Shown one piece after another: positions 18,696 to 28,256 of a stretch of DNA of 64,000 nt (positions are counted from its first letter, which is position 1; every line of letters starts with the position of its first letter). The stretch comes from an uncultured Caldimonas sp. (GTDB taxonomy: Bacteria; Pseudomonadota; Gammaproteobacteria; Burkholderiales; Burkholderiaceae), in NCBI RefSeq assembly GCF_946480305.1, contig NZ_CAMLJQ010000003.1, positions 1 to 64,000 on the forward strand, written 5' to 3'. Position numbers and translations under genes: made by a program. The notes beneath the pieces were generated by a model. The model did no database searches. It was not told the DNA's origin and worked only from the letters and a program-made list of their open reading frames with translations.

Positions 18696-19373
18696 TCAAG
18701 AGCCGGCCGGCTCCGCGCGCAACAGGTAGCCCAAGCCGCGCAACGTGACGAGCGACACGCCGGAGCCGGCCAGCTTCTTGCGCAGCCGGTAGGCCACCAC
18801 CTCGATCGCTTCGAACTGGATCGTGCTTTCCATCGGGAACACGAGCCGGAACAGCCGCTCCTTCGGCACCGCATGGCCAGGTTTGGCCATCAACGCCTTC
18901 AGCAGCGCTTGCTCGCGCGGCGTGACTTCGAGGATCTCGTCGCCCAGGTAGAACGCGCCGGACTCCCGCTCCAGCCGCAGTTGCCCGCATTGCAGCGCGG
19001 CTTCCGGCTCGCCCTGGGCGCGTCGCAGCAGCGCGCGGATGCGGGCTTCGAGTTCGTCCAGGTCGAAGGGCTTGGCGAGGTAGTCGTCGGCTCCGGCATT
19101 GAGGCCCTGGATGCGGTCACCGACGGCGCCGCGTGCCGTCAGCACGAGGATGGGGGCCGTGACGCCGTGGGCGCGCGCCTTCTGCAGCACGGCCAGCCCG
19201 TCCATCCCCGGGATCGTGAGGTCGAGCAGCGTGAGATCGGGCGTGGCAAAACGCAGGCGCTGCAGCGCGTCATTGCCGTTGGCCGCCACCTCGACCTCGA
19301 ACCCGCGCCGCTCCAGCGCGAGGCGCAATGCCCGCGACATCGATTCGTCGTCTTCGACCAGCAGCAGTTTCAT
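18696..19373 (-). CDS. tctD: OmpR-family response regulator TctD
   Basis: A 225-residue regulator. The receiver domain has the acidic pocket E7-D8-D9, the phospho-acceptor D51 in LLDLTIPG, and K101 in KPFDLDE. The C-terminal winged helix (about 128-220) ends in VAYRLRKKL..LRGLGYLL. Start at 19373 follows from the canonical MKLLLVEDD N-terminus. It is expected to activate the divergent tctCBA operon; four phased GACAG repeats lie between them. Confidence 0.9.
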   Translation of the reverse strand: MKLLLVEDDESMSRALRLALERRGFEVEVAANGNDALQRLRFATPDLTLLDLTIPGMDGLAVLQKARAHGVTAPILVLTARGAVGDRIQGLNAGADDYLAKPFDLDELEARIRALLRRAQGEPEAALQCGQLRLERESGAFYLGDEILEVTPREQALLKALMAKPGHAVPKERLFRLVFPMESTIQFEAIEVVAYRLRKKLAGSGVSLVTLRGLGYLLRAEPAGS

Positions 19374-19432
19374 GGTGCGCAGTGTGCCCCGCGGCCGCGC
19401 GCTTGTGCCCTGGCACTTCCCTGGATGGCTGC

Positions 19433-19481
19433 GACAGTTCTTTGACAGCCGTGGTCGCCGGTTTCGACAGCGCTGTGACAG
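19433..19481. promoter_or_regulatory. Phased GACAG direct repeats between tctD and tctC
   Basis: GACAG occurs at 19433, 19444, 19466 and 19477, that is at spacings of 11, 22 and 11 bp. Direct repeats one helical turn apart are the usual arrangement of OmpR-family binding sites. They lie 60-108 bp from the tctD start and 97-145 bp from the tctC start, in the right place to control both. Confidence 0.65.
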
Positions 19482-19577
19482 TCTGACCTGCGGCATGAGG
19501 GCTACTACCGATCCCTGCGCGCAGCGGTACGCATGACGATTGCTCCATCGCGCAACGACACTACAGAGGAGACAGCC

Positions 19578-20555
19578 ATGCGTCGAGATTTCCTGCAACG
19601 TATCGGACGGACGGCCCTGGCCGGTGTCCTGGGCTCGATGGTCGCTCTTGCGGCACCTGCGGTTCATGCCCAGGAGAGCTTCAAGATCATGATCGGCGCC
19701 AACCCCGGTGGAGGCTATGACCAGACCGGCCGCGGCATCGGCAAGGCGATGCAGGACGCTGGCGTGGCCAGTTCGGTCACGTACGAGAACAAGGGCGGTG
19801 CCGGTGGCACCATCGGCCTGGCGCAGTTCGTCAACGCGAGCAAGGGCGACCCCAACGCGCTGGTGGTGGCCGGCGCCGTGATGGTCGGCGCGATCGTGCA
19901 GAACAAGCCGCCGGTGACGCTCGACAACGCGACGCCGATTGCGCGGCTGCTGGCCGAATACAACGTGTTCGTGGTGCCGGCCGACTCGCCGCTCAAGAGC
20001 ATGAAGGACGTGGTCGAGCAGCTGAAGAAGGACCCGGCCAGCGTGAAGTGGGGCGGCGGCTCCAAGGGCTCGGTCGACCACGTGAGCGTGGCGATGATCG
20101 CGCGCGAGGCCGGCGTGGACGTGGCCAAGGTGAACTACGTGCCGTTCAAGGGCGGCGGTGAAGCCACGGCGGCCATCCTCGGCGGGCACGTCACGGTGGG
20201 CACCAGCGGCTACGCCGAACTGGAAGAGTTCATCAAGACCGGCAAGATGCGCGCGCTGGGCGTGACGGCGCCGACCCGCCTGCGTGGCAGCAGTGTGCCG
20301 ACGCTGGTGGAGCAGGGCATCAACGTGACCATCGGCAACTGGCGCGGCGTGTATGGCGCGCCGGGCATCACGCCGCAGCAGCGCCAGAAGCTGATCGACA
20401 ACGTGGCCAAGGCAACCAAGACCAAGGCCTGGGCCGAGGCGCTGGCGGCCAACAACTGGACGCAGGCCCTGCTGACCGGTGACGACTTCGCCAAGTTCGT
20501 CGAGGAAGAGCACGCCCGCCTGCGCGCCTTGATGGTCAAGGTGGGCATGATCTGA
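19578..20555 (+). CDS. tctC: Tripartite tricarboxylate transporter substrate-binding protein
   Basis: A 325-residue periplasmic binding protein (Bug/TctC family) that captures carboxylates for TctAB. Signal peptide about 1-32 (..[10 protein letters not shown]); the RRDFLQ at residues 2-7 resembles a twin-arginine motif, so Tat export is possible. The mature part starts [19 protein letters not shown], with the family's PGGGxDxxxR motif, and later has [18 protein letters not shown] precedes the ATG at 19578. First gene of tctCBA. Confidence 0.93.
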   Translation: MRRDFLQRIGRTALAGVLGSMVALAAPAVHAQESFKIMIGANPGGGYDQTGRGIGKAMQDAGVASSVTYENKGGAGGTIGLAQFVNASKGDPNALVVAGAVMVGAIVQNKPPVTLDNATPIARLLAEYNVFVVPADSPLKSMKDVVEQLKKDPASVKWGGGSKGSVDHVSVAMIAREAGVDVAKVNYVPFKGGGEATAAILGGHVTVGTSGYAELEEFIKTGKMRALGVTAPTRLRGSSVPTLVEQGINVTIGNWRGVYGAPGITPQQRQKLIDNVAKATKTKAWAEALAANNWTQALLTGDDFAKFVEEEHARLRALMVKVGMI

Positions 20556-20605
20556 CGAGCAATCGGCGCGGCCCGCGGGCGGGCTGCGCCTCCTTTTTCC
20601 ATTCG

Positions 20606-21106
20606 ATGTCGATGAAGTACCCCACACAACAAGCCGTCGGTATCGGCTGCATTGCACTCGCAGGGCTCCTGGCCCTGGGTGCCGTTTCCATCCCGTCGGA
20701 CGCCGGTTATGCCGGCGTGGGGGCCAATTTCCTGCCGTGGTTTGTCGCCGTGGCACTGGCTGCGTGCGGTGGCTGCCTGCTGTACGAGGCGGGCACCGGC
20801 GGTTTCCGGGCCATCGACGAGCCCCAGGACGAAACCCCGGCCAACTGGCTCTGCCTGGCCTGGGTCTCGGCCGGCCTGCTCGCAAATGCAGCCTTGATCT
20901 CGTATGTCGGCTTCGTCGTCTCGTGCGCGGTCCTGTTCGTGCTCGCTGCACGCGGCGTGCGCCTGTCGATGGGGCAGGAGATCCCGCCAGCGCGCATGCT
21001 GCGCGATGCGTTCGTGGGTCTCGTGATCTCCGCACCGACCTACTGGCTGTTCACCAAGGGCCTGGGGCTGACATTGCCCGGCCTCACCCGTACTGGCTGG
21101 ATCTGA
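20606..21106 (+). CDS. tctB: Tripartite tricarboxylate transporter small membrane subunit
   Basis: A 166-residue protein with four hydrophobic segments (about 10-28, 42-60, 80-112, 134-155), the usual topology of the poorly conserved TctB. Position between tctC and tctA defines it. It forms the integral membrane complex with TctA, driven by ion gradients. Confidence 0.88.
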   Translation: MSMKYPTQQAVGIGCIALAGLLALGAVSIPSDAGYAGVGANFLPWFVAVALAACGGCLLYEAGTGGFRAIDEPQDETPANWLCLAWVSAGLLANAALISYVGFVVSCAVLFVLAARGVRLSMGQEIPPARMLRDAFVGLVISAPTYWLFTKGLGLTLPGLTRTGWI

Positions 21107-21123
21107 GAAGCGAGCAGCACACC

Positions 21124-22656
21124 ATGGAACTCTGGCAAAGCCTGCTCAACGGCTTCGCGACCGCAGCCACCCCGATCAACCTGCTGTGGGCCTTCATCGG
21201 CTGCTTCGTCGGCACCGCGGTCGGCGTGTTGCCGGGCATCGGTCCGGCGCTCACGGTGGCGATGTTGCTGCCGCTCACCGCGCAGCTCGAGCCGACCGCG
21301 TCGATGATCATGTTCGCGGGCATCTACTACGGCGCGATGTACGGCGGCTCCACCACGTCGATCCTGCTCAACACGCCGGGCGAGACCGGCACGATGGTCA
21401 CCGCCCTCGAAGGCAACCTGATGGCCAAGAGCGGCCGTGCCGGCGCGGCGCTGGCCACCTCCGCGATCGGCTCCTTCATTGCCGGCTCGTTTGCCACCGT
21501 GCTCGTCACCTTGTTTGCGCCGGGCATTGCCGAATACGCGTTGCGCTTCGGGCCGCCTGAGTACTTTGCGCTGATGATGTTGGCGTTCACCACCGTGTCT
21601 TCGGTGCTCGGCCAGAGCACGCTGCGCGGGCTCACCAGCCTATTCCTCGGGCTGGCGATCGGCCTGATCGGTATCGATCAGATCTCCGGCCAGGCCCGCT
21701 ACACGATGGGTGTGGCCGAACTGGTGGACGGCATCGAAGTGGTGCTCGTCGCGGTGGGCCTGTTCGCGGTGGCCGAGGCGATGTACCTGGTGCTGTATCA
21801 GGGCCGGCAGCACGAAACGCGCAACGCGATGTCGCGCGTGTGGATGAGCAAGAGCGACTGGCGGCGGTCGTTGCCGGCATGGCTGCGCGGTACGGCGATC
21901 GGCTTTCCGTTCGGCACCATTCCTGCCGGCGGTACCGAGATTCCGACCTTCCTCTCCTACGGCATGGAGAAGAAGCTCTCGAAGCACAAGGACGAGTTCG
22001 GCACCTCGGGTGCCATCGAGGGCGTGGCCGGGCCCGAAGCGGCCAACAACGCCGCGGTGACCGGCACGATGGTGCCGCTGCTGACGCTGGGCATTCCCAC
22101 CTCGACCACGGCGGCGATCATGCTGTCGGCATTCCAGAACTACGGCATCCAGCCCGGTCCGACCCTGTTCCAGACCTCGTCGAGCCTGGTGTGGGCGCTG
22201 ATCGCGTCGCTGTACATCGGCAACGTGATGCTGCTGGTGCTCAACCTGCCGCTCGTCGGCCTGTGGATCAAGCTGCTGAAGGTGCCCAAGCCGGCGCTGT
22301 ACGCGGGCATCCTGATCTTTGCCACCGTGGGCGTCTATGGCATGCGGCAGTCGGCGTTCGACCTGGTGCTGCTCTACGGCATCGGCCTGCTCGGCGTGCT
22401 GATGCGTCGCTTCGACTTCCCGGCGGCGCCGGTGATCGTCGGCATGATCCTCGGGCCCATGGCAGAGGCCCAACTGCGCAATGCGATGTCGATCGGCGAA
22501 GGGCGCTGGACCGTGTTCATCGAACGCCCGCTGACGGCCGGCATCCTGCTCACCTGCGTGCTGGTGCTGGTGCTGCCACGGGTGATGCACTGGCGCATGC
22601 AACGGCGCCTGGTGGCGCAAAAGCGGCATTCGGCCGAAGCCGCAGCGGGCGGCTGA
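21124..22656 (+). CDS. tctA: Tripartite tricarboxylate transporter large membrane subunit
   Basis: A 510-residue, about twelve-helix transporter. Conserved TctA motifs are [19 protein letters not shown] (about 37-55), [20 protein letters not shown] (about 67-86) and the second-half repeat [15 protein letters not shown] with ..[12 protein letters not shown]... It begins 17 bp after tctB. Its substrate is probably a di- or tricarboxylate, given the linked tctDE. Confidence 0.95.
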   Translation: MELWQSLLNGFATAATPINLLWAFIGCFVGTAVGVLPGIGPALTVAMLLPLTAQLEPTASMIMFAGIYYGAMYGGSTTSILLNTPGETGTMVTALEGNLMAKSGRAGAALATSAIGSFIAGSFATVLVTLFAPGIAEYALRFGPPEYFALMMLAFTTVSSVLGQSTLRGLTSLFLGLAIGLIGIDQISGQARYTMGVAELVDGIEVVLVAVGLFAVAEAMYLVLYQGRQHETRNAMSRVWMSKSDWRRSLPAWLRGTAIGFPFGTIPAGGTEIPTFLSYGMEKKLSKHKDEFGTSGAIEGVAGPEAANNAAVTGTMVPLLTLGIPTSTTAAIMLSAFQNYGIQPGPTLFQTSSSLVWALIASLYIGNVMLLVLNLPLVGLWIKLLKVPKPALYAGILIFATVGVYGMRQSAFDLVLLYGIGLLGVLMRRFDFPAAPVIVGMILGPMAEAQLRNAMSIGEGRWTVFIERPLTAGILLTCVLVLVLPRVMHWRMQRRLVAQKRHSAEAAAGG

Positions 22657-22665
22657 GCGCGGTGG

Positions 22666-23754
22666 TCAATCCCTGGCGCCCAGCGCCAGGGCTCGTTCCC
22701 GCCTCAACTGAGCGGCCTTGCGGTCCGGTGCCTCGGTCGGCCAGCCGGCCAGGTGCTGTTGGGCGATGGCCGCCAGTGCGGCGATCCATTCGTGCTGGTC
22801 GTTCAGGCACGGGATGTACTGAAACTCCTTGCCGCCAGCGGTCATGAAGGCCTGACGGCCTTCCATGGCAATTTCCTCCAGCGTCTCGATGCAGTCGCCG
22901 ACGAATCCCGGGCACACCACGTCCACCCGCCGCACGCCGGCCTTGCCGAGTTCGTGCAGCGTCGGTTCGGTGTAGGGCTGCAGCCATTCCGCTCGGCCGA
23001 ACCGGCTCTGGAACGTGACCTTGTATTGCGTTTCGGTCAAGCCCAGCCGATCGGCCAGCAGCCTTGCCGTCTTGTGGCATTGGCAGTGGTAGGGGTCGCC
23101 CAGCATCAACGTGCGCCTGGGCACGCCGTGAAAGCTCATGACCAGCTGGTCCGGGCGGCCGTGCGTCATCCAGTGCTGGGAGATGCGACGGGCCAGCGCG
23201 TCGATGTAGAGCGGGTGGTCGTGATACTGGTTCACGAAGCGCAGTTCGGGCAGTCTGCGGATGCGCCGCGACCATGCCTGCACTGCGTCGACGACGCTCG
23301 CCGTCGTCGTGCCCGAGTACTGCGGGTACAGCGGCAGGACCAGCACGCGGGTGGCGTTGAGCTTCTTCAGGGCGTCGAGCCGGGAGGCGATGGACGGCTG
23401 GCCGTAGCGCATGGCGTAGTCCACCGTCACGTGCTGGCCGCGCTCGCCCAGGTAGCCCTGCAGCAGCTTGGCCTGCTTTTGCGTCCACACCCGCAGCGGA
23501 GACCCCTCGGGCATCCAGATGCTGGCGTACTTGGCGGCGGACTGGGCCGGACGCCGGCGCAGGATGATCCCGTGCAGGATGGGTTTCCAGACGACGGGCG
23601 GGATCTCGACCACGCGCGGGTCACTGAGGAACTCCGCCAGGTAGCGCCGCAGCGCCGGCGCGGTCGGTTCGTCCGGCGTGCCGAGGTTGCACAGCAGCAC
23701 GGCCGTGGTTTCCACCATGTCGTGCCTGTAGGCGGGCTCTTCGCGGAATTTCAT
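22666..23754 (-). CDS. hemH: Ferrochelatase
   Basis: A 362-residue enzyme inserting ferrous iron into protoporphyrin IX, the last step of heme synthesis. Diagnostic stretches are [12 protein letters not shown] (about 18-29), [14 protein letters not shown] (about 140-153), the catalytic-His segment [16 protein letters not shown] and [17 protein letters not shown] near residue 283-299. Convergent with tctA (9 bp between stops). A nearby client is the cbb3 oxidase at the end of the window. Confidence 0.97.
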   Translation of the reverse strand: MKFREEPAYRHDMVETTAVLLCNLGTPDEPTAPALRRYLAEFLSDPRVVEIPPVVWKPILHGIILRRRPAQSAAKYASIWMPEGSPLRVWTQKQAKLLQGYLGERGQHVTVDYAMRYGQPSIASRLDALKKLNATRVLVLPLYPQYSGTTTASVVDAVQAWSRRIRRLPELRFVNQYHDHPLYIDALARRISQHWMTHGRPDQLVMSFHGVPRRTLMLGDPYHCQCHKTARLLADRLGLTETQYKVTFQSRFGRAEWLQPYTEPTLHELGKAGVRRVDVVCPGFVGDCIETLEEIAMEGRQAFMTAGGKEFQYIPCLNDQHEWIAALAAIAQQHLAGWPTEAPDRKAAQLRRERALALGARD

Positions 23755-23799
23755 GGCGGCCGATTATTCCCGAGCTGCCACTTTTCAGGTGGGCAGGGC

Positions 23800-26700
23800 C
23801 TACGCGATCCGCACTGGCCTCGGGGCCACCTGGTCGACTTCGGCGATCACCTTCTTCACCTCGATCGGCTTAGTCCAGTAGCCGAGGAAGCCGGCATCGA
23901 GCGCGCGCTGGATGTCTTCCGGCATCGCGTCCGCCGAGCACATGAAGGCCGGCACGTCGCGCAGGCCATGCACGTTGCGCAGTTGTTCCAGCACCTCGAA
24001 CCCCGTCATGCCGGGCAGGTGGGCGTCGAGCACCAGGATGTCCGGCCGCCAGTCGCGCACGATCTCGAAGGCCTGCGGGCCGTCTTCCGCGATCATCAGG
24101 TCGATGTGCCCGGTCAGCTTCATGGCTTCCTCGAACAGCAGCGCGTTGATCGGGTTGTCTTCGACGTAGAGCATGCGCACCTGCTCGCGGGTGCCTGCGG
24201 CTTCGGCGCGTTCGCGGGCGATCGCGGTCTCGGGGGTGGGGGCGGGCAGGGCCTGGTGGGCCAGGCGCACCATCAGCGTGACGCAGGTGCCCGTGCCTGG
24301 TTCGCTGGACACCTCGATGCTGCCGTGCATCTCGTCGATCAGGCGCTTGGCGATGATGAGACCGAGGCCGGTGCCTTCGATCGGCGAGGTTTCGCGCCCC
24401 AGCCGTTCGAAGGGCTGGAACAGGCGCGCGAGCTGGTCGCGGCGCAGGCCTTCGCCGGTGTCTTCGATCAGGATGTCGATCGCGTCGCTCTGCCGGTCGC
24501 CCAGGCTCAGGCGCACGAGACCGTCCACGCGGTTGTACTTGATGGCGTTGGAGATGATGTTGATCAGCACCTGGCGCAGGCGCTGCGCGTCGGCGAGCAC
24601 CAGCACGTCTTCTTCGATGCGGTTGTCGAACGTGACCGCCGATGCCAGCGCCAGCGGCTCCAGCAACTCGAGCGCCTGCTCGACCGTGCGCTGCAGCGAG
24701 ATCGGCTCGATCGTGATCGCGAGCTGTCCCGCCTCGACGCGCTGCAGGTCGAGCACGTCGTTGATCAGCGCAAGCAGGTGCTGCCCCGCCTGCAGCATGT
24801 GATCGGCATAGTGGCGCACCTGCGAAGACGAGGGCTGCGCGCTGGTGGCACCGAGCTTGAGCAGCTGCGAGAAGCCGATCATCGCGTTGAGCGGGGTACG
24901 CATCTCGTGGCTCATGCGCGAGAGGAACTCGGTTTTCGAGCGGCTCGCCAGCTCGGCCGCCTGCTTGTCGCGCAGCGCCTTCTCGGCTTCCTTCAGGCGC
25001 GTGATGTCGGAATAGGTGCCGACGATGCGCAGCGCGCGGCCCTGCTCGTTGCGCTGCACGACACGGCCGCGCTCGAACACCCACAGGTAGCCGCCGCTCT
25101 TGTGCCGGATGCGGTGCTCGGACTGGTAGACCGGCACGTTGTCCTTCAGGTGCAGCTCCAGTTTTTCGAGCACCTGCGGCAGGTCGTCCGGATGCACCCG
25201 GGACGACCACTCCTGCGGCGAGTCGCCAAGCTCGTGCTCGTCGTAGCCGAGGATCTGCTTCCAGCGTCGCGAGTAGTACACGCGGTCGGCCACCGCGTCC
25301 CAGTCCCACACGCCGTCGCCGCTGCCTTCCAGGGCGAACTTCCAGCGCTGCTCGCTGAGCGACAGCGCCTGCTCGGCGCTGCGCTGCTGCGTGATGTCCC
25401 GGAAGGTGACGACCGCCGACAGCGGCTTGTCCTGGGGGGCCATGCGCAGCGGTTGTGCGCTGACGCCGAGCCAGCGCAGTTGGCCATCGCGCCGGCGCAG
25501 TCCGTACACCCGCTCCGGCACCGGCTCGCCGCTGTGCAAGGTGCGCGCCACGGGGTGCTCGGCCGGCGGCAGCGCTTGCAGCGCCTCGGTCAGCAGTTCG
25601 AGTCCTGGCGCCATCACCAGCTCTTCCATCGTCGCATCGAGGATGCGGCAGGCCGCCGGGTTGACGGCGACCACGTAGCTGCCGCTGGTGACCACCATCA
25701 GGCCGTCGCTGATCGACAGTGCCACCGAGCGGTAGAGCTCTTCGCTGAGCCGCAGGCGTTCGGCTGCGATGCTGCGCTCGGTGATGTCGGTCTGCACGCC
25801 GATGAAGTGCGTCACGCGGCCGTGCGGATCGTGCACGGGCGCGACGTGCAGTTCGTTGATGAAGCGCGTGCCGTCCTTGCGGTAGTTGTTGAGCACGACG
25901 GTGGCCGAGTGTCCCTGGCGCAGTCCGTCGCGCAGCGTGCGCAACGCCGGTTGGTCGGTTTCGGAGCCCTGCAGGAAGCGGCAGTTGCGGCCCAGCACCT
26001 CGTCGCGGCTGTAGCCGGTGAGCCGCTCGAAGGCCGGGTTGACGTAGACGACCGGCTGCCCGGGGGCGAGCACGTCGACCACGGTGATGGGCAGCGACGC
26101 CTCGGCCTCGATGGCGCGCTGCATGATCTGCAGCTCGCGTTCCATCGCGCGCAGCTCGGTCAGGTCGCGCACGATCAGCAGCACCTGCGTCTCCGACATC
26201 GGCATGAAGCGGCCTTCGAAGGTGCGCATCGACTCGCCGAGCGGCATCAGCTCGTATTCGACGCGCTGCAGTGACCGCGTGGCGAGCGCACGGTGCAAAG
26301 CGTCCTTCTGGCAGGCGGCGACGGCCGGCGGCATGACCTCCTCGATGCTGCGCCCGCGGATCTGCTCGAAGGGCTGGTGCAGCAGGTGATGTGCCGCCGA
26401 GCCGCATTCGAGGTAGCGGCCCTGCTGGTCCATCACGAACCACAAATCGGGCAGGGCCTGCAGCACGGCCGCCGTGCGGGCCTCCGATTCGCGCAGCTGC
26501 GCCTCTCGCAGTCGCTGCGCCTCGCGGGCGCGGGCCTGCGCTTCAATTTCGTTGGTGATGACGCGCGTTGCCCCCCGATACCCACGGAAGCGACCTGCCG
26601 AGTCGAACACCGGGATGCCGCTGATCGACACGGTCACCCGGCCGCGCGGCGTCATCCGGTCTGCGATCAGATTCGAGAATGGCTCATGCCGTTCGCGCGC

Positions 26701-27411
26701 CCCGAGGTAGGCGTCATACGATGCCGAGTGCTCGGGGTCGGTGCGCCGCAGCAAGATTTCAGATGGCTTGCGTCCCTGCTCGTCTTCGACGCGCAGGCCG
26801 GTGTGGGCTTCCATCGTCGCCGACGCCCAGGTCACATGGCCCTCGGCATCGGTTTCCCACAGCCAGTCGCTGCCTGCGCGCGTCGCCGTTCGCACGCGTG
26901 CTTCCTGCAGCCGCCAGCGCTGCTCTTTCAGGCGGGCCTGCAACAGATCGCTCACCATGCGTGCCACGTCGCGCAGCGCCTCCAGCGCCGGCTCGCCGAA
27001 GCGGCGCGGCTTGACGTCCATCACGCAGACCGTGCCCAGGCGGTGCCCCTCCACGGTGACGGGCATGCCGGCGTAGGCGCGGGCGTGGGGTTCGCCGGTC
27101 ACCAGCATCGCGTCGGCGAAGTGGGCGTCGTCCGCCAGGCTGTCGATCTTCAGCACGTCGCTGCCGAGGATCGCGTGTGCGCAGAACGCTTGGGCGCGCG
27201 GCGTCTGGCGGATTTCCATGCCATGCACCGCCTTGAACCACTGGCGCTCCGCGTCGACGAGGCTGACCATCGCGATCGGGCAGTTCATCAGCCGCGTCAC
27301 GAGGCGCACCGCCGCGTCGAAGCACTCCTCGGGCTCGGAGTCGAGGATGCGCAGTTCATGCAGGACGCGCAGGCGCTCGGCTTCGTCGGAGGGCAGGGCG
27401 GCAGGTGTCAT
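23800..27411 (-). CDS. Hybrid histidine kinase: GAF, multiple PAS including a LOV domain, HisKA, HATPase, receiver
   Basis: A 1203-residue soluble sensor kinase. Domains in order: GAF (about 20-165), PAS (180-290), PAS (313-420), LOV-type PAS (435-545), PAS (555-675), PAS (690-805), HisKA with phospho-His H835 in SHEMRTPLNA, HATPase (N955, DTGEG 984-988, GTGLGL 1013-1018) and a receiver with D1129. The third PAS has GRNC477RFLQG plus N509, N519 and Q540 in the flavin-contact positions, as in blue-light LOV photoreceptors. No membrane segment is seen. No separate regulator is adjacent, so the output partner is unknown. Confidence 0.92.
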   Translation of the reverse strand: MTPAALPSDEAERLRVLHELRILDSEPEECFDAAVRLVTRLMNCPIAMVSLVDAERQWFKAVHGMEIRQTPRAQAFCAHAILGSDVLKIDSLADDAHFADAMLVTGEPHARAYAGMPVTVEGHRLGTVCVMDVKPRRFGEPALEALRDVARMVSDLLQARLKEQRWRLQEARVRTATRAGSDWLWETDAEGHVTWASATMEAHTGLRVEDEQGRKPSEILLRRTDPEHSASYDAYLGARERHEPFSNLIADRMTPRGRVTVSISGIPVFDSAGRFRGYRGATRVITNEIEAQARAREAQRLREAQLRESEARTAAVLQALPDLWFVMDQQGRYLECGSAAHHLLHQPFEQIRGRSIEEVMPPAVAACQKDALHRALATRSLQRVEYELMPLGESMRTFEGRFMPMSETQVLLIVRDLTELRAMERELQIMQRAIEAEASLPITVVDVLAPGQPVVYVNPAFERLTGYSRDEVLGRNCRFLQGSETDQPALRTLRDGLRQGHSATVVLNNYRKDGTRFINELHVAPVHDPHGRVTHFIGVQTDITERSIAAERLRLSEELYRSVALSISDGLMVVTSGSYVVAVNPAACRILDATMEELVMAPGLELLTEALQALPPAEHPVARTLHSGEPVPERVYGLRRRDGQLRWLGVSAQPLRMAPQDKPLSAVVTFRDITQQRSAEQALSLSEQRWKFALEGSGDGVWDWDAVADRVYYSRRWKQILGYDEHELGDSPQEWSSRVHPDDLPQVLEKLELHLKDNVPVYQSEHRIRHKSGGYLWVFERGRVVQRNEQGRALRIVGTYSDITRLKEAEKALRDKQAAELASRSKTEFLSRMSHEMRTPLNAMIGFSQLLKLGATSAQPSSSQVRHYADHMLQAGQHLLALINDVLDLQRVEAGQLAITIEPISLQRTVEQALELLEPLALASAVTFDNRIEEDVLVLADAQRLRQVLINIISNAIKYNRVDGLVRLSLGDRQSDAIDILIEDTGEGLRRDQLARLFQPFERLGRETSPIEGTGLGLIIAKRLIDEMHGSIEVSSEPGTGTCVTLMVRLAHQALPAPTPETAIARERAEAAGTREQVRMLYVEDNPINALLFEEAMKLTGHIDLMIAEDGPQAFEIVRDWRPDILVLDAHLPGMTGFEVLEQLRNVHGLRDVPAFMCSADAMPEDIQRALDAGFLGYWTKPIEVKKVIAEVDQVAPRPVRIA

Positions 27412-27551
27412 GGAAAGTTACAGAACGGCCGCCGCACTATAGGACATCGCGCAGCGTCGCTTACCATCGGTTTCTCCCTAATCGGCAAAAATGCGGCGCA
27501 CCTGAGCGCCGTTACCTTTTCTCGGCGCGGGTTTTGCCAAGGACCATCGTT

Positions 27552-28244
27552 TTGAGACCCCTGATCGCCCTCACCCTGGACCTGGACGACACCTTGTGGC
27601 CGATCTGGCCCGCGATCGCCCGCGCCGAGACCGTGCTCCACGGCTGGCTGACGGAGCATGCTCCGATGACGGCCAGCCGGTACGATGTGGCTTCGTTGCG
27701 CCGCTTGCGCGACGAGGTGGCGCAGCGCAATCCCCAGTGGTCGCACGATCTCACCGCGATCCGGCTCAAGAGCCTGCGAGTGGCGCTTGCCGAGTGCGGC
27801 GACGACCCTGCGCTGGCCGACGAGGCGTTCGCCGTGTTCTTCGCCGAACGGCAGCGCGTGGACCTGTTCGAGGACGTGCTGCCGGCGCTCGACCGCCTGG
27901 CCTCGCGCTACACGTTGATTGCGCTGAGCAACGGCAACGCCGACCTGCAGCAGGTGGGGCTGGCGGGCTGGTTCAAGGCATCGGTATCGGCGCGCGGATT
28001 CGGCGTCGGCAAGCCCGATGTGCGCATCTTCCGTGAAGCTTGCCGGCAAGCGGGTGCGGCACCGGACCAGGTGCTGCACGTCGGCGACGATCTGGCGCTG
28101 GACGTCGAGGGGGCGCTGGCGGCCGGGTTGCAGGCTGCCTGGATCGTGCGGCCCGAGGTGCACCCCACGCCCGGTGAGCCACCGGCCGGCACGCACCATG
28201 TGGTGAGGGATCTTGCCGAGCTGGCGCAGCGCCTCGGCGCCTGA
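27552..28244 (+). CDS. HAD-superfamily hydrolase
   Basis: A 230-residue phosphatase-like protein. HAD motifs: I is LDLDDTLW (nucleophile Asp), II is LSNGN, III the Lys in VGKPDVRIF, and IV is HVGDDLALDVEGA. The open frame extends upstream, but homology starts at LRPLIALTLDLDD. TTG at 27552, 9 bp after AAGGA, is the likely start. It could dephosphorylate sugar phosphates or nucleotides (YjjG/phosphoglycolate type); the substrate is not determinable. Divergent from the LOV kinase. Confidence 0.85.
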   Translation: MRPLIALTLDLDDTLWPIWPAIARAETVLHGWLTEHAPMTASRYDVASLRRLRDEVAQRNPQWSHDLTAIRLKSLRVALAECGDDPALADEAFAVFFAERQRVDLFEDVLPALDRLASRYTLIALSNGNADLQQVGLAGWFKASVSARGFGVGKPDVRIFREACRQAGAAPDQVLHVGDDLALDVEGALAAGLQAAWIVRPEVHPTPGEPPAGTHHVVRDLAELAQRLGA

Positions 28245-28256
28245 GGGCCTGCTTGC

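Noticed and set aside
19411..19426. Possible sigma-54 promoter (TGGCAC...) upstream of tctC
   Set aside because: The required GC at the -12 element is not present at the right distance from the GG.
22753..26274. 1173-codon open frame antisense to hemH and the LOV kinase
   Set aside because: Same compositional artefact; the opposite strand carries well-conserved domains over the whole length.
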